The notes: generated by a model not told the origin, from the sequence alone. Counted from the stretch's first letter, positions 59,901 to 62,650 are shown. The stretch is 64,000 nt of DNA from Gambelia wislizenii (GCA_030847615.1 JAUMIR010000001.1:156895001-156959000), one strand, 5' to 3'. Translations and numbers: made by a program.

Positions 59901-62650
59901 CTATAATTTTTAAATGCCTTTCAAGGGCAGCTCTTTGTAGAGTATGTTGCAATAATCTAAGTGATACAAGAGGCACAGATCACTGTCACCCAACACTTGT
60001 TTCTTGGACTGTTCAGTTATATAGTACTGGAACCATTACAAAGTAGTGCTCCCAAGTCCTGTATTAGCTAAGCATCCCAGGAGGATGTCTTGGTTGATGG
60101 TCATGAGTGCTGCTGAAAGGTCCAGTAGAATGAACATGGACATGTGCACCCCCTTTCTAGTTTTCAGTTTAGGTCATCAGCAAGGAATTTTTGCAAATGT
60201 TTATGAGGCCAAATGGTTCTATGGCAAATGCAGAGTTTGTTCCCCCCCCCTCCAATTTTGCATAATTCAGAGAGAGCTTGTACCAGGAACAAACTCTATA
60301 ATGAACTTACCTGGGTTGACCCCAAGTCATACCAAACTGTGTAGCCAAAAGAAACATGATGAAGAGGGTAACACAGATTAAGGGCTGGTGGACACACCTG
60401 ATCTGTTGTTGTATTTGAAAACAGTATGCTACGCCTTTGTGCCCATGTTCCTGGCATTTGTTGGTTCATGGACGCTCAGGTATGAAAGCCGGATACTCCT
60501 GTTTACCCTGCAGAACAATACACACAGTAGGAATGTCCCAGTTGCTCAGTCACATATTGTATATGTAAGTTGCTGAGCTAGCCAAAATATTTTGTTTGAA
60601 TCAGTTCATCATGTGCTGTCTTCTATAGTTCTCTTGCAGAATAAACATTTTGGATATTTTAAAGCTCTGTGGATTTAAGAATTTTTATCCCTCCCTTAAT
60701 TTATATCCATCCTTTGTTTGCAATATCATAACTAGTTATATCTTGACGTTTTGTTTAGATTTGGTAGGTAAGTGTATTGGAGAAGAGGCCAAATATGAAG
60801 GCATCAGACTTTTGTTTGATGGATTGCAGCAGCCAGTGCTTAACAAACAGGTAAGTACTTTTATAAAAGAGCAAGCAGTTTCTGGTGCTTCAAGCAGCCT
60901 TGTTCTCCTTTTTCTACCCATACTGCTGTACTAGATCATCATACTAATGCCACAGTGAGTTAGAGCAGACATATGGTGAACTGCTTGCTTATGGCAAGTA
61001 ATATTTTCTCTCCTGGAAGGCACATCAAATAGAAACTGTACTCTGACTATTCACTTCTGTTCCCCAAGAAGGTACTTGATTCATTGAAAGCCAGGTATGG
61101 TAACATCAGTTGCCTGCTACACTTGATAATATAGAAGTACTATTCACTGCTGAAACATGTGGATAAGCAACTCTGTCTTCCTTTTACCTTAATAGCCACT
61201 AGGCAAAAGAAGGACCAGAAGACATGTTCTCAGACCTACCACAGATGTGTGCTGTGTTCCAGCTACTGGCTCTTTGAGATACATGGAAGGCCAGGAGGGC
61301 AATGTATACAATACATCCAGCATAGCTGCACTGGGGTTTATGGACTGGAAATGGCATCAAGGACTGATTCCACTTGCTAGTTCTAGATTCAAGCAGTAAG
61401 GAGAATCTAGCACATCAGGGAGCTTAGGCAGCTGAAGTTGAGGAATGGGATTTATGAAATACAGAGCTAGTATCACTTGGTATATGTCCTTGCTGCTACG
61501 ATTTTGACCCCTGGTGGACCCCACTGATGGTGGAGGTTCAGTGAAATATCAAGCTTTTCACTTGAGATTTCACTGAATAAAGGAGCTATCTTGCTGCTAC
61601 CTCACTTTAAGCTGTCTGCAAGTTCATGAATCAAGAACAGATTAAGAAAGAGATGTGCCTTTGCCTCAACAGCATGAACCCAAAATAAGCTAGTTTTAAA
61701 ACGGAGGTGGTAAACCTGCCTCTTACATGCTGGATGTGTCCCACAGAGCCTTATCTGGTTCACCAGCTCCTCCCCCCTCCCAAGCTGTGACCCCAGAAAA
61801 GAGAGGGAGAGAGAGAAACTGTAAAGCAATGCTTACTGTTTGTTGTCCTGCTGAGGCTCCCCCAGCCTTCATTTACCGCCAGAGGAGTGGAAAGGGGGAA
61901 CAAGGGGGAAAAAGTGGAAATGGCTTTTTCAGAGATCAGCAGAGATGATGGGCCCGAAGGGAGAGGAGGGAGCCTAGTCAGGGTTGTTGGCTGAGGTGAG
62001 CCATATGAAAGTGGTGAGTTGAGAAGAGAAGGAAAGATGAGACCAAGTACAATAAAGACCAAAATGGAGAGCAGGCATGGAGGAAGACTGTGAAGGCATG
62101 TGGGGATATAGAAAGAATGAAGTGGGGAGGTGTGTACATTGTGAAACTGAAGAACATTGCAGAGGAGAGTGTGGAAAAGAAGGCTCTAAAGCAAGAGTGG
62201 CTGGGAGAAGGAGCAAAAGAAAAGAAAGAGCTGGAGTATGGATGGGTGGCTCTAGCTCTAGCTCTGCCAGCATACAGCCCCACAATCTTTTTCTCCTGGA
62301 GAATGTGGCCCTTGTAGGAAAAATTAACTACTCCAACTGCCTAGCATGTAATCCGTAAAGCTACCTATTTCATCTTCATTCCTCACATCCCCAATGTCAA
62401 ACATATGTAAAATGGCTTTGGAAAACTTCAGCTTATTTTTGCAGATCTTAGTTGCCATGTGGATGGTGATGATTTTTTAAAACTCTTTACTACATACATA
62501 GATACATATATGGAGCACGCAGGGGTTTGGTTGCTGGGCGTTATTTTGTAAACCTCAGAAACATAATTTCTATTTGCATTTTCTTTTTAGTTAACTTATG
62601 TTCTTCTGGATATTGGAATTCAGGAACTATTTCCAGAGTTGAATAATGAG
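7913..62650 (+). CDS. SNX14: SNX14, sorting nexin 14 (spliced gene, last exon outside window)
   Basis: The exons join into one 932-codon frame (using one first exon and the 27-nt microexon) that aligns from end to end with mammalian SNX14 (946 residues; about 12 C-terminal residues are missing here). Order: two hydrophobic membrane segments in exons 1-2; a short Cys/His cluster CDVCGNIKC in exon 3; PXA domain about residues 130-303; RGS domain about 335-467; a Ser-rich linker; PX domain about 560-690 with YRRYLEF in the phosphoinositide-pocket strand; PXC (nexin C) domain about 790-905. In mammals SNX14 is an ER-anchored protein at ER-lipid droplet contacts, linked to fatty-acid handling and endolysosomal function; its loss causes a recessive cerebellar ataxia in humans. 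No frameshift or stop interrupts any exon. Unusual features are the duplicated exon 1 and a microexon in the RGS-PX linker. Confidence 0.96.
8050..8764 (+). other. Intron after exon 1a, GC-rich part
   Basis: First part of the intron used by exon 1a transcripts. GC-rich to about 8250, then ordinary sequence. No gene or clear repeat is recognised. Confidence 0.6.
8765..8966 (-). mobile_element. Sauria-SINE-like element, reverse orientation
   Basis: Reads on + as tail then head: CTCAAGTCGTCTCGGACTTA at the start, then CTTGCCCAAGGTCACCCGGTG, then GATTTGAACCCC (reverse B box) and AGTCCAACACTCAAAC. It is the reverse complement of the SINE type at 6596. The tRNA head is cut short where an L2-like tail begins. 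Confidence 0.7.
8967..9250 (+). mobile_element. L2-clade-like LINE 3' end
   Basis: Contains a coding remnant like the C-terminal reverse transcriptase region (CTCTTTTGGCAGGCCTTTCC) followed by T-rich UTR, TAAGCCGCCCCAATTG, GCGGGGCGGGATAAAAATAAA and an ATT repeat tail. This is the pattern of squamate L2-like 3' ends. 5' truncated. Confidence 0.6.
9331..9592 (+). repeat. Interspersed repeat, arm 1 of inverted pair
   Basis: Contains TGATGAAGAAGCCAGGGAG, CATTTTGGCTGGCTAATAAAG and TTGTGTCGAGGAGGAAATTT. The reverse complement, clearly related, lies at 12991-13243. Class not assigned. With its partner it brackets SNX14 exon 1b. Confidence 0.7.
9716..9740. repeat. ATT microsatellite
   Basis: About eight ATT units in a row with no interruption. 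Confidence 0.9.
9960..10425 (-). mobile_element. Degraded hAT-like element copy 1, hosting a Tigger-like MITE
   Basis: Bases 9985-10164 are the reverse complement of 11202-11395, and 10385-10425 the reverse complement of about 10935-10968. This is therefore an inverted copy of the hAT-like element at 10724-11407, broken at the same TA by a Tigger-like insertion. The left end is a poly-G tract; terminal repeats are decayed. Confidence 0.6.
10166..10384 (+). mobile_element. Tigger/pogo-like MITE 1
   Basis: Starts CAGTTGTCCCTTCATATTCG and ends GGAGGGACAACTG, flanked by TA on both sides (10164-10165, 10385-10386). The interior has GGTTCCAGGACCCC and AAGCCGTGAATA, as in Tc1/mariner-pogo (Tigger) nonautonomous elements. 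No transposase frame. Confidence 0.8.
10426..10715 (+). other. Non-coding spacer upstream of exon 1b
   Basis: AT-rich sequence followed by a short GC-rich part. No gene seen. An open frame from 10550 runs across it but resembles nothing known to me. Confidence 0.5.
10724..11407 (+). mobile_element. hAT-like nonautonomous element copy 2 with perfect 8-bp target duplication
   Basis: The left end CAGGGCCAGGTTAAGG and right end CCTTAAACCGGTCCTG are inverted repeats. The flanks CCTGCAGG (10716-10723) and CCTGCAGG (11408-11415) are an exact 8-bp duplication, diagnostic of the hAT superfamily. It contains a later Tigger-like MITE (10971-11199). It lies directly upstream of SNX14 promoter 1b. No transposase frame. 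Confidence 0.8.
10971..11199 (+). mobile_element. Tigger/pogo-like MITE 2, nested in hAT-like copy 2
   Basis: Begins CAGTTTGTCTCTTCATATTC and ends GGAGGGACAACTG with TA on both sides. About the same length and content as MITE 1 and in the same + orientation, although the host hAT element is inverted relative to its first copy. Confidence 0.8.
11570..11592. repeat. GCC repeat in promoter 1b region
   Basis: About six to seven GCC units in the CpG-rich leader of exon 1b. A candidate length-variable site. Confidence 0.7.
11683..11812 (+). promoter_or_regulatory. SNX14: SNX14 promoter 1b: two E-boxes and an ETS site
   Basis: CACGTG at 11687-11692 and 11704-11709 (within GGTCACGTGA) and CCGGAAG at 11717-11723, about 90 bp before the ATG. 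The distance from second E-box to ETS site is 13 bp in both promoters. The sequence between motifs has diverged, so the motif set looks retained from an ancestral duplicated promoter. GTCACGTGA is close to the CLEAR element bound by TFEB. Activity is not shown. Confidence 0.6.
11813..11949 (+). CDS. SNX14: SNX14 exon 1b (second alternative first exon)
   Basis: Same length and frame as exon 1a: 45 codons plus 2 bases, donor CAG|gtaata, compatible with exon 2. It reads ...[14 protein letters not shown]..., which is closer to the human CRQYPLFCF than exon 1a ([14 protein letters not shown]). Of 7 differences from exon 1a, 6 change the protein (S7, D10, F30, C32, T33). It is nearer to exon 2 (4.8 kb) than exon 1a. 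An in-frame ATG upstream at 11756 would add 19 unrelated residues and is not favoured. Confidence 0.9.
11950..12037 (+). other. Start of SNX14 intron 1
   Basis: G-rich sequence weakly similar to the sequence just after exon 1a (G-run, GGCAAG), so the exon duplication probably extends slightly into the intron. Confidence 0.5.
12038..12256 (-). mobile_element. hAT-like MITE copy 3 with 8-bp target duplication
   Basis: Ends CAGGACCGGTTTAAGG and CCTTAAACTGGCCCTG are inverted repeats. The flanks AGGAAGAG (12030-12037) and AGGAAAAG (12257-12264) match at 7 of 8 bases. It is an internally deleted relative of the element at 10724-11407, in the opposite orientation, and lies 88 bp after exon 1b. Confidence 0.8.
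12335..12450 (-). mobile_element. Antisense LINE-like 3' fragment
   Basis: ATTTATTTATTATTGTATTT followed by AGCCACAAAGGCTGTCAGAG and GTGGCTTACAAATGG, the reverse of a common squamate LINE tail. Family not assigned. Confidence 0.45.
12545..12774 (-). mobile_element. Tigger/pogo-like MITE 3
   Basis: Starts CAGTTGTCCCTCCGTATCC and ends GAAGGGACAACTG, followed by TA. Same interior as MITEs 1 and 2 but in reverse orientation. Confidence 0.8.
12776..12974. mobile_element. Palindromic MITE 1
   Basis: Two inverted arms: CTGGATTATTTGCCATGG and GGAAGGAGCCATGGCAAAT, with GGGATTTGTAGTTTTAC against AACTGCAAATCCCAGG. It can fold into a long hairpin. Same family as 52320-52531. Confidence 0.75.
12991..13243 (-). 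repeat. Interspersed repeat, arm 2 of inverted pair
   Basis: Reverse complement of 9331-9592: AAATTTCCTCCTCGACACAA, TTATTAGCCAGCCAAAATGC, CTGGCTTCTTCATCAGGCA. Class not assigned. Confidence 0.7.
13381..13594 (+). mobile_element. 5S rRNA-derived SINE, copy A
   Basis: Bases 13381-13475 are clearly derived from 5S rRNA: TGATCTTGGAAGCTAAGCAG, GGTTGGGAGACC and AATACCAGGTGCTGTAGGCT, including the internal pol III promoter. The remainder (AGAAAACCCTATGAAATTCA, then a tail ending in TTGAAGG and CACACAC) is a SINE tail like that of the tRNA-headed SINE. It is not a 5S gene. Confidence 0.85.
13595..14208 (+). other. SNX14 intron 1, no recognised element
   Basis: AT-rich sequence with no gene or known repeat recognised. 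Confidence 0.5.
14209..14560. mobile_element. Degraded pogo-like MITE, second family
   Basis: Begins CAGTCAGCCCTCCATTTTCA with repeated CCTAGAGA and GGTCCTC motifs and GACCATAGAATTG. The same motifs occur in the elements at 22492, 22865 and 33593. Confidence 0.5.
14561..16776 (+). other. SNX14 intron 1, 3' part
   Basis: No gene is recognised. Bases 15370-15480 resemble a degraded MITE (CTCCAGA ... AGCTCCCATGAACC). The final 100 bases are T-rich and lead into the exon 2 acceptor. Confidence 0.5.
16777..16897 (+). CDS. SNX14: SNX14 exon 2 (second membrane segment)
   Basis: Acceptor TTTTTTAG, donor AAG|gtaatg, 121 bp. Encodes [21 protein letters not shown] and [20 protein letters not shown], nearly identical to human SNX14. 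The first part is a hydrophobic span that with exon 1 forms the ER membrane anchor. Its first base completes the AG|G arginine codon from exon 1a or 1b. Confidence 0.97.
16898..18082 (+). other. SNX14 intron 2
   Basis: Non-coding. Bases about 17770-17960 resemble an antisense LINE tail (GCATTTGTATCCCACC, AAATGGGATTCAAGG), family not assigned. Nothing else is recognised. Confidence 0.5.
18083..18159 (+). CDS. SNX14: SNX14 exon 3
   Basis: 77 bp, acceptor TTTTAG, donor AG|gtaagt. Encodes [20 protein letters not shown] and KCNRH-R. The Cys-X2-Cys...Cys...His cluster is shared with human (CAVCGKVKCKRH) and could bind a metal, though this is not established. Confidence 0.95.
18252..18330 (+). CDS. 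SNX14: SNX14 exon 4
   Basis: 79 bp, donor GAG|gtaact. Encodes [20 protein letters not shown] and DASLSE, the lead-in to the PXA domain (human [10 protein letters not shown]...[10 protein letters not shown]). Separated from exon 3 by only 92 bp. Confidence 0.96.
18331..19151 (+). other. SNX14 intron 4
   Basis: No gene or clear repeat is recognised. Confidence 0.5.
19152..19195 (+). CDS. SNX14: SNX14 exon 5
   Basis: 44 bp, acceptor TGCAG, donor CAG|gtaata. Encodes [15 protein letters not shown], matching human [15 protein letters not shown] at the start of the PXA domain. Confidence 0.95.
19196..22491 (+). other. SNX14 intron 5, 5' part
   Basis: Non-coding. Bases 19250-19358 resemble a degraded palindromic MITE (AAGTAGACCCATTGAATGA), also seen near 25692-25812. 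C/G homopolymer runs occur at 19500, 19590 and 21605. No gene is recognised. Confidence 0.5.
22492..22766. mobile_element. Pogo-like MITE, second family, copy A
   Basis: CAGTCGGACCCCTATATCAT ... GGTTTGGTTCCCAGACTTAC ... GTGGATACAGGGGTCTGACT form inverted ends. The interior has ACCATAGAGTTGTACTGGAG. Same family as 33593. Confidence 0.65.
22865..23216. mobile_element. Pogo-like MITE, second family, copy B
   Basis: CAGGTTGCCCCCC tract, then ATTCCCAGACTTACCGCGGG, GACCATAGAGTCGTGCTGGA and internally repeated CTAGAGAGACCA units. The end is GTACCAATCCTGCGTAAAC. Confidence 0.6.
23495..23582 (+). CDS. SNX14: SNX14 exon 6 (PXA domain)
   Basis: 88 bp, acceptor TTTTGCAG, donor AAG|gtaaac. Encodes [20 protein letters not shown] and SVIVRRIYK, close to human [29 protein letters not shown]. 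Confidence 0.97.
23583..24351 (+). other. SNX14 intron 6
   Basis: Non-coding. Contains the palindromic MITE at 23950-24167; nothing else is recognised. Confidence 0.6.
23950..24167. mobile_element. Palindromic MITE 2
   Basis: Arms GCAGTTTGACACCACTTTAA / TTAAAGCAGTGTCAAACTGC enclose CAGAGCTCTCTGACAGAGAA. Together they form a long hairpin. Same family as 58633-58858. Confidence 0.8.
24352..24436 (+). CDS. SNX14: SNX14 exon 7 (PXA domain)
   Basis: 85 bp, acceptor TTTAACCAG, donor AAAG|gtaaca. Encodes [20 protein letters not shown] and VIAKARQK, matching human [28 protein letters not shown]. Confidence 0.97.
24437..25891 (+). other. SNX14 intron 7
   Basis: Non-coding. Bases about 25692-25812 resemble a degraded palindromic MITE (AGAGTAGACCCCTTGAATCA ... 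TTTAATGAGTCTGCTCTAG). No gene is recognised. Confidence 0.5.
25892..26048 (+). CDS. SNX14: SNX14 exon 8 (PXA domain)
   Basis: 157 bp, acceptor TTTCTACAG, donor CAG|gtatgt. Includes [20 protein letters not shown] and [20 protein letters not shown], the most conserved block of the PXA domain, identical to human over long stretches. Confidence 0.98.
26049..27387 (+). other. SNX14 intron 8
   Basis: Non-coding. Bases about 26655-26800 hold a common sauropsid interspersed repeat (GCAAGCCCTGCTGGATCAGA, CAAAGGTCTATGTAATCC), class not assigned. Confidence 0.55.
27388..27463 (+). CDS. SNX14: SNX14 exon 9 (PXA domain)
   Basis: 76 bp, acceptor ATTTTCAG, donor CCG|gttagt. Encodes [20 protein letters not shown] and FLADP, as human [25 protein letters not shown]. 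Confidence 0.97.
27712..28112. mobile_element. Palindromic DNA-transposon-like element
   Basis: Inverted ends CCCTATATTCCGGTGTATAA and CCCCGGAATATACGGTAG, each followed by AAGATGAC/GTCGTCTTAT. The interior is GC-rich with repeated CCCAGCCAGCCAGCCA and TCGCGGGAGGTGGC blocks. Superfamily not assigned; no transposase frame. Confidence 0.65.
28690..28968 (+). mobile_element. L2-clade LINE, 5' fragment (reverse transcriptase end)
   Basis: With frame breaks it encodes [10 protein letters not shown]..., then [20 protein letters not shown] and [18 protein letters not shown], typical of the C-terminal L2 reverse transcriptase region. It stops where a CR1 element begins and resumes at 29526. Confidence 0.8.
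28969..29525 (+). mobile_element. CR1 LINE 3' end, inserted in L2
   Basis: Encodes [20 protein letters not shown], then [39 protein letters not shown] and [19 protein letters not shown], with a frame change near 29135. It ends with GGTTGGACTGGATGGCCCTC and two ATTCTATG units (29507-29521). 5' truncated, as is usual for CR1. Confidence 0.92.
29526..29965 (+). mobile_element. L2-clade LINE, 3' fragment
   Basis: Continues the L2 at 28690-28968: CTCCCTACATAAGCCAGCTC, then TGGTTGTACCACCTTTGCAG, GAGGAGCCTTCTCTGTGGCT, and a 3' tail TTACCTTGGCTCCAATCCAG with AAAGGCTGGATATAAAATC and AATC/AATA repeats. Confidence 0.75.
30602..30646 (+). CDS. SNX14: SNX14 exon 10 (end of PXA domain)
   Basis: 45 bp, acceptor CTATTAG, donor CCT|gtgagt. 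Encodes [15 protein letters not shown], as human DTVNHLLIIFIDDSP. Intron 10 is only 83 bp. Confidence 0.97.
30730..30810 (+). CDS. SNX14: SNX14 exon 11 (PXA-RGS linker)
   Basis: 81 bp, acceptor TTTTTCCAG, donor TCT|gtaagc. Encodes [20 protein letters not shown] and PRNKKPS, as human [27 protein letters not shown]. Confidence 0.97.
30925..31039 (+). CDS. SNX14: SNX14 exon 12 (start of RGS domain)
   Basis: 115 bp, acceptor CTACAG, donor GTAG|gtaagg. Encodes [20 protein letters not shown] and [18 protein letters not shown], the first RGS helices (human [38 protein letters not shown]). Confidence 0.97.
31040..32947 (+). other. SNX14 intron 12
   Basis: Non-coding. Bases about 31655-31765 resemble an interspersed repeat (AGATCTGATGAAGCAGACTG, AAGGTGCTACAAGATCC), class not assigned. 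No gene is recognised. Confidence 0.5.
32948..33103 (+). CDS. SNX14: SNX14 exon 13 (RGS domain)
   Basis: 156 bp, acceptor TTGACAG, donor AGTA|gtaagt. Encodes [40 protein letters not shown] and [12 protein letters not shown] set the end at 33103, one base into the next codon, because the gtaagt donor there joins in frame to the IAEGPY of exon 14. Confidence 0.96.
33593..33846. mobile_element. Pogo-like MITE, second family, copy C
   Basis: CAGTTTGACACCCCCCCC, then GGGGGTTTGATTCCCAGACT, ACCATAGAGTTGTGTTGGAG, and end ATGGGGGTCCGACTGTA. Closely related to the element at 22492. Confidence 0.65.
34160..34505 (-). mobile_element. LINE reverse-transcriptase C-terminal remnant
   Basis: On the minus strand one frame reads [21 protein letters not shown]...[18 protein letters not shown], an in-frame stop, then a finger-like [25 protein letters not shown]. 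The KRYKDSLK and C-X2-C...H...C pattern is known at the C termini of several LINE polymerases. The family is not assigned. It is a dead fragment. Confidence 0.6.
34690..34814 (+). CDS. SNX14: SNX14 exon 14 (RGS domain)
   Basis: 125 bp, acceptor CTGTAG, donor GAA|gtaagc. Encodes [20 protein letters not shown] and [21 protein letters not shown], as human [41 protein letters not shown]. Confidence 0.97.
34815..35820 (+). other. SNX14 intron 14
   Basis: Non-coding. Contains the tRNA-derived SINE at 35211-35490 and an L2-like tail at about 35640-35762 (TAAGTTGCCCTAAGAACAG, GGTGACAAATAAATAAG). Confidence 0.6.
35211..35490 (+). mobile_element. tRNA-derived SINE, second type
   Basis: Head AGGAGCCCTGGTGGCGCAGT with an A box near 35222 and B box AGTTCGATTCC at 35266. 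The body has GGTCGGTAAATTGAGTACCC. The tail is TGAAGAGCGGGGTATAAATA with AATA repeats. This family is abundant in squamates; I do not assign a name. Confidence 0.8.
35821..35879 (+). CDS. SNX14: SNX14 exon 15 (end of RGS domain)
   Basis: 59 bp, acceptor GGCTTAG, donor AACAA|gtgggt. Encodes [19 protein letters not shown], as human [19 protein letters not shown]. The donor is weaker than most in the gene. It sits just before an alternative-looking microexon. Confidence 0.94.
36776..37338 (+). mobile_element. CR1 LINE 3' end with intact 140-codon frame
   Basis: An open frame at 36829-37251 encodes [60 protein letters not shown] and ends [19 protein letters not shown]. It is followed by GGTTGGACTGGGTGACCCTC and ATTCTATG units. 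5' truncated. The open frame suggests it is a fairly young copy. Confidence 0.92.
38050..38165. mobile_element. Degraded MITE (CCCTCCAGAT type)
   Basis: TGTGTGGCCCTCCAGATATT and TGGGAGTTGTGGG ... GACATCTGGAGGAT are inverted ends of a common short DNA element. Confidence 0.55.
38469..38495. repeat. AT microsatellite
   Basis: About 13 TA units. Confidence 0.9.
38935..39425. repeat. Unassigned interspersed repeat with internal TA run
   Basis: Recurring AATGTCCTCTAGA and CAAAAACATTTTTG-like motifs, and a TA run at about 39119-39140. The motif repeats suggest a decayed element or short local duplication. Confidence 0.35.
40045..40318. mobile_element. Palindromic MITE 3 (long hairpin)
   Basis: The left arm (AAAGCAGCAGGAACGTTCCA ... 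ACTGAGGTAAAACCATGTCT) and the right arm (AGACACAATTTTACCTCAGT ... TCTGCTGCTTTGCTGC) are inverted copies over about 125 bp each. It ends about 475 bp before the microexon. Confidence 0.7.
40794..40820 (+). CDS. SNX14: SNX14 27-nt microexon in the RGS-PX linker
   Basis: Acceptor TATTATTCCAG, donor TTTTG|gtaagt, 27 bases. Joined between exons 15 and 16 it gives [10 protein letters not shown], aligning with GSLSLDDF in human SNX14 (NSKLNRGSLSLDDFRNTQKR). Both neighbouring junctions are phase 2, so including or skipping it keeps frame and adds or removes 9 residues. It is too short to show as an open frame. Found by matching the family sequence. Confidence 0.9.
41847..41996 (+). mobile_element. 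CR1 LINE 3' fragment
   Basis: TTCTTTGGAGGTTTTTAAGC, GGTTGGAATGGATGGCCCTT and TTCTATGATTCTATG. Very 5' truncated. Confidence 0.9.
44879..44938. repeat. Self-complementary (TG)n-(CG)n-(CA)n tract
   Basis: TG units run to 44900, then CGCGCG, then CA units to 44937. The tract is almost perfectly palindromic, so it can fold as a hairpin or adopt Z-DNA. Confidence 0.9.
45314..45342. repeat. CCCAG pentamer repeat
   Basis: About five CCCAG units in a row. Confidence 0.85.
46270..46640 (-). mobile_element. Antisense LINE-like repeat, family not assigned
   Basis: TTTATTTTGTATGCCATCTTTC, CAAGGCAGCTCACAAAA, then TTGCCTGCCAGCAAAAAG and GGAGGGAGTTCCAGAGGGTG. Related sequence, also antisense, at 59480-60170. 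Confidence 0.5.
46932..47061 (+). CDS. SNX14: SNX14 exon 16 (RGS-PX linker)
   Basis: 130 bp, acceptor CACACAG, donor TTT|gtgagt. Encodes [40 protein letters not shown] and DDF, as human [31 protein letters not shown]. Rich in Ser/Thr/Lys, a likely flexible and possibly phosphorylated linker. Confidence 0.96.
47062..48909 (+). other. SNX14 intron 16
   Basis: Non-coding, 1.8 kb. No clear transposon is recognised. Confidence 0.5.
48910..49108 (+). CDS. SNX14: SNX14 exon 17 (start of PX domain)
   Basis: 199 bp, acceptor CTGTAG, donor GCAG|gtaaac. Encodes [60 protein letters not shown] and RNDRMA, close to human. The [10 protein letters not shown] to FCIDVE part is the first PX beta strands. An antisense CR1 starts 13 bp after its donor. 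Confidence 0.97.
49122..49271 (-). mobile_element. CR1 LINE 3' fragment, antisense, next to exon 17 donor
   Basis: AATCATAGAATCATAGAATG, GTTGGAAGAGACCACAAGGG, CCAACCCCCTGCCATGCAGG and CCATCCAGCCTCTGTTTAAA. It is the reverse complement of the CR1 3' end. Confidence 0.92.
49604..49687 (+). CDS. SNX14: SNX14 exon 18 (PX domain)
   Basis: 84 bp, acceptor CATTTTCAG, donor CATG|gtatgt. Encodes [20 protein letters not shown] and SKLTEFH. YRRYLEF corresponds to the Arg-Arg-Tyr/Phe motif of PX phosphoinositide pockets. SNX14 is regarded as a non-canonical PX protein, so lipid preference should not be assumed. Confidence 0.97.
49688..50191 (+). other. SNX14 intron 18
   Basis: Non-coding. Bases about 49940-50155 look like an L2-like LINE 3' end (CTAAGTTGCCTTGAGATCCT, CAGGGCTGGATATATA, then AATA repeats). 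Confidence 0.55.
50192..50292 (+). CDS. SNX14: SNX14 exon 19 (PX domain)
   Basis: 101 bp, acceptor TTATCAG, donor CAG|gtagga. Encodes [20 protein letters not shown] and [13 protein letters not shown], including the PX Pro-rich loop and the following helix; almost identical to human. Confidence 0.97.
50543..50654 (+). CDS. SNX14: SNX14 exon 20 (end of PX domain)
   Basis: 112 bp, acceptor CTAAAAG, donor CTTG|gtatgt. Encodes [20 protein letters not shown] and [17 protein letters not shown], as human [37 protein letters not shown]. Confidence 0.97.
50655..51634 (+). other. SNX14 intron 20
   Basis: Non-coding, about 1 kb. A short direct repeat (ATAACTTTGGATCTGGAGAT-like, about 50905-50950) is visible. 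No gene or transposon is recognised. Confidence 0.5.
51635..51675 (+). CDS. SNX14: SNX14 exon 21
   Basis: 41 bp, acceptor TTACAG, donor GAG|gtgagt. Encodes [13 protein letters not shown], identical to human at this position. Confidence 0.96.
51804..51923 (+). CDS. SNX14: SNX14 exon 22
   Basis: 120 bp, acceptor AATTTCAG, donor AAG|gtgtag. Encodes [20 protein letters not shown] and [20 protein letters not shown], the linker between PX and PXC domains; only a few changes from human. Confidence 0.97.
52320..52531. mobile_element. Palindromic MITE 4
   Basis: AATAATCCAGTTTGAAACTG ... CAGTTTCAACCTGGATTATT arms, with GGAATCCTGGGATTTGTAG in the interior. Same family as 12776-12974. Confidence 0.75.
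53096..53215. mobile_element. DNA-transposon end fragment
   Basis: GTGCATAAATCAACCTCAAG, TATAAAGTCGAGGGCAGG and GATATGACCTGTGGATAAGT are typical of a squamate DNA element end. Superfamily not assigned. Confidence 0.45.
53494..53796. mobile_element. 303-bp insertion with 12-bp target duplication
   Basis: Flanked by ATACCTATAACC at 53482-53493 and again at 53797-53808, an exact 12-bp repeat. It interrupts the left arm of the palindromic element. The insert is AT-rich with no recognised family. The duplication length suits target-primed retrotransposition. Confidence 0.55.
54160..54372 (+). mobile_element. CR1 LINE 3' fragment
   Basis: CTTCCTGACAGTAATAGCTG, AGAGGTTTTTAAACAGGGGC, GGTTGGACTAGATGGCCCTT and decayed ATTCTATG-type units at the end. 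Confidence 0.9.
55279..55725 (-). mobile_element. CR1 LINE 3' end, antisense
   Basis: The minus strand frame (55725 to 55354) encodes [40 protein letters not shown] and [17 protein letters not shown]. The ATCATAGAATCATAG tail is at 55279. 5' truncated. Confidence 0.92.
55949..56072 (+). CDS. SNX14: SNX14 exon 23 (start of PXC domain)
   Basis: 124 bp, acceptor GGTTTTAG, donor ATTG|gtgaga. Encodes [40 protein letters not shown] and I, as human [41 protein letters not shown]. Confidence 0.97.
56073..57122 (+). other. SNX14 intron 23
   Basis: Non-coding. Contains a TA microsatellite at about 56253-56279; no transposon is recognised. Confidence 0.55.
57123..57287 (+). CDS. SNX14: SNX14 exon 24 (PXC domain)
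   Basis: 165 bp, acceptor TTTGCAG, donor AGAG|gttagt. Encodes [40 protein letters not shown] and [14 protein letters not shown], the core of the nexin C domain; close to human. Confidence 0.98.
57343..57560 (+). mobile_element. 5S rRNA-derived SINE, copy B
   Basis: CTGATCTTGGAAGCTAAACA, then ATACCAGGTGCTGTAGGCTA from 5S rRNA, then AGAAAACCCTGTGAAATTCA and a CACACA tail. It starts 55 bp after the exon 24 donor, in sense orientation to SNX14. Confidence 0.85.
57893..57988 (+). CDS. SNX14: SNX14 exon 25 (PXC domain)
   Basis: 96 bp, acceptor CCATTCAG, donor CCAG|gttcat. Encodes [20 protein letters not shown] and [11 protein letters not shown], as human [31 protein letters not shown]. Confidence 0.97.
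58633..58858. mobile_element. Palindromic MITE 5
   Basis: Inverted arms GGGCTGCATCTGCAATGCAG and CTGCATTGCAGATGCAACCT, with AATCCAGTTTGACACTGTG, CTGCCATGGCTGAATGCTAT and CAGAGCTCTCTGACAGAGAA. Same family as 23950-24167. Both ends are well preserved. Confidence 0.85.
59480..60170 (-). mobile_element. Antisense LINE-like repeat, family not assigned
   Basis: TGGCACAGTCAGGGTGCTGC, GGCAGCTCTTTGTAGAGTAT, GTTGCAATAATCTAAGTGAT and GAGTGCTGCTGAAAGGTCCA are motifs of a common squamate repeat, related to 46270-46640. Confidence 0.45.
60759..60850 (+). CDS. SNX14: SNX14 exon 26 (PXC domain)
   Basis: 92 bp, acceptor TTGTTTAG, donor CAG|gtaagt. Encodes [20 protein letters not shown] and [10 protein letters not shown], as human [30 protein letters not shown]. 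Confidence 0.97.
60851..62590 (+). other. SNX14 intron 26
   Basis: Non-coding, 1.7 kb. No transposon or gene is recognised; short open frames at 61720-62360 do not resemble known proteins. Confidence 0.5.
62591..62650 (+). CDS. SNX14: SNX14 exon 27 (penultimate exon)
   Basis: 60 bp, acceptor TTTTTAG, donor GAG|gtaagt. Encodes [20 protein letters not shown], as human [19 protein letters not shown]. In human about 12 more residues follow (VQKEVTSVTSWM); no such exon is found before the window ends. Confidence 0.96.

Larger units (their letters stand above)
57989..60758 (+). other. SNX14 intron 25
   Basis: 2.8 kb, non-coding. Holds the palindromic MITE at 58633-58858 and an antisense LINE-like repeat at about 59480-60170. 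No gene is recognised. Confidence 0.6.
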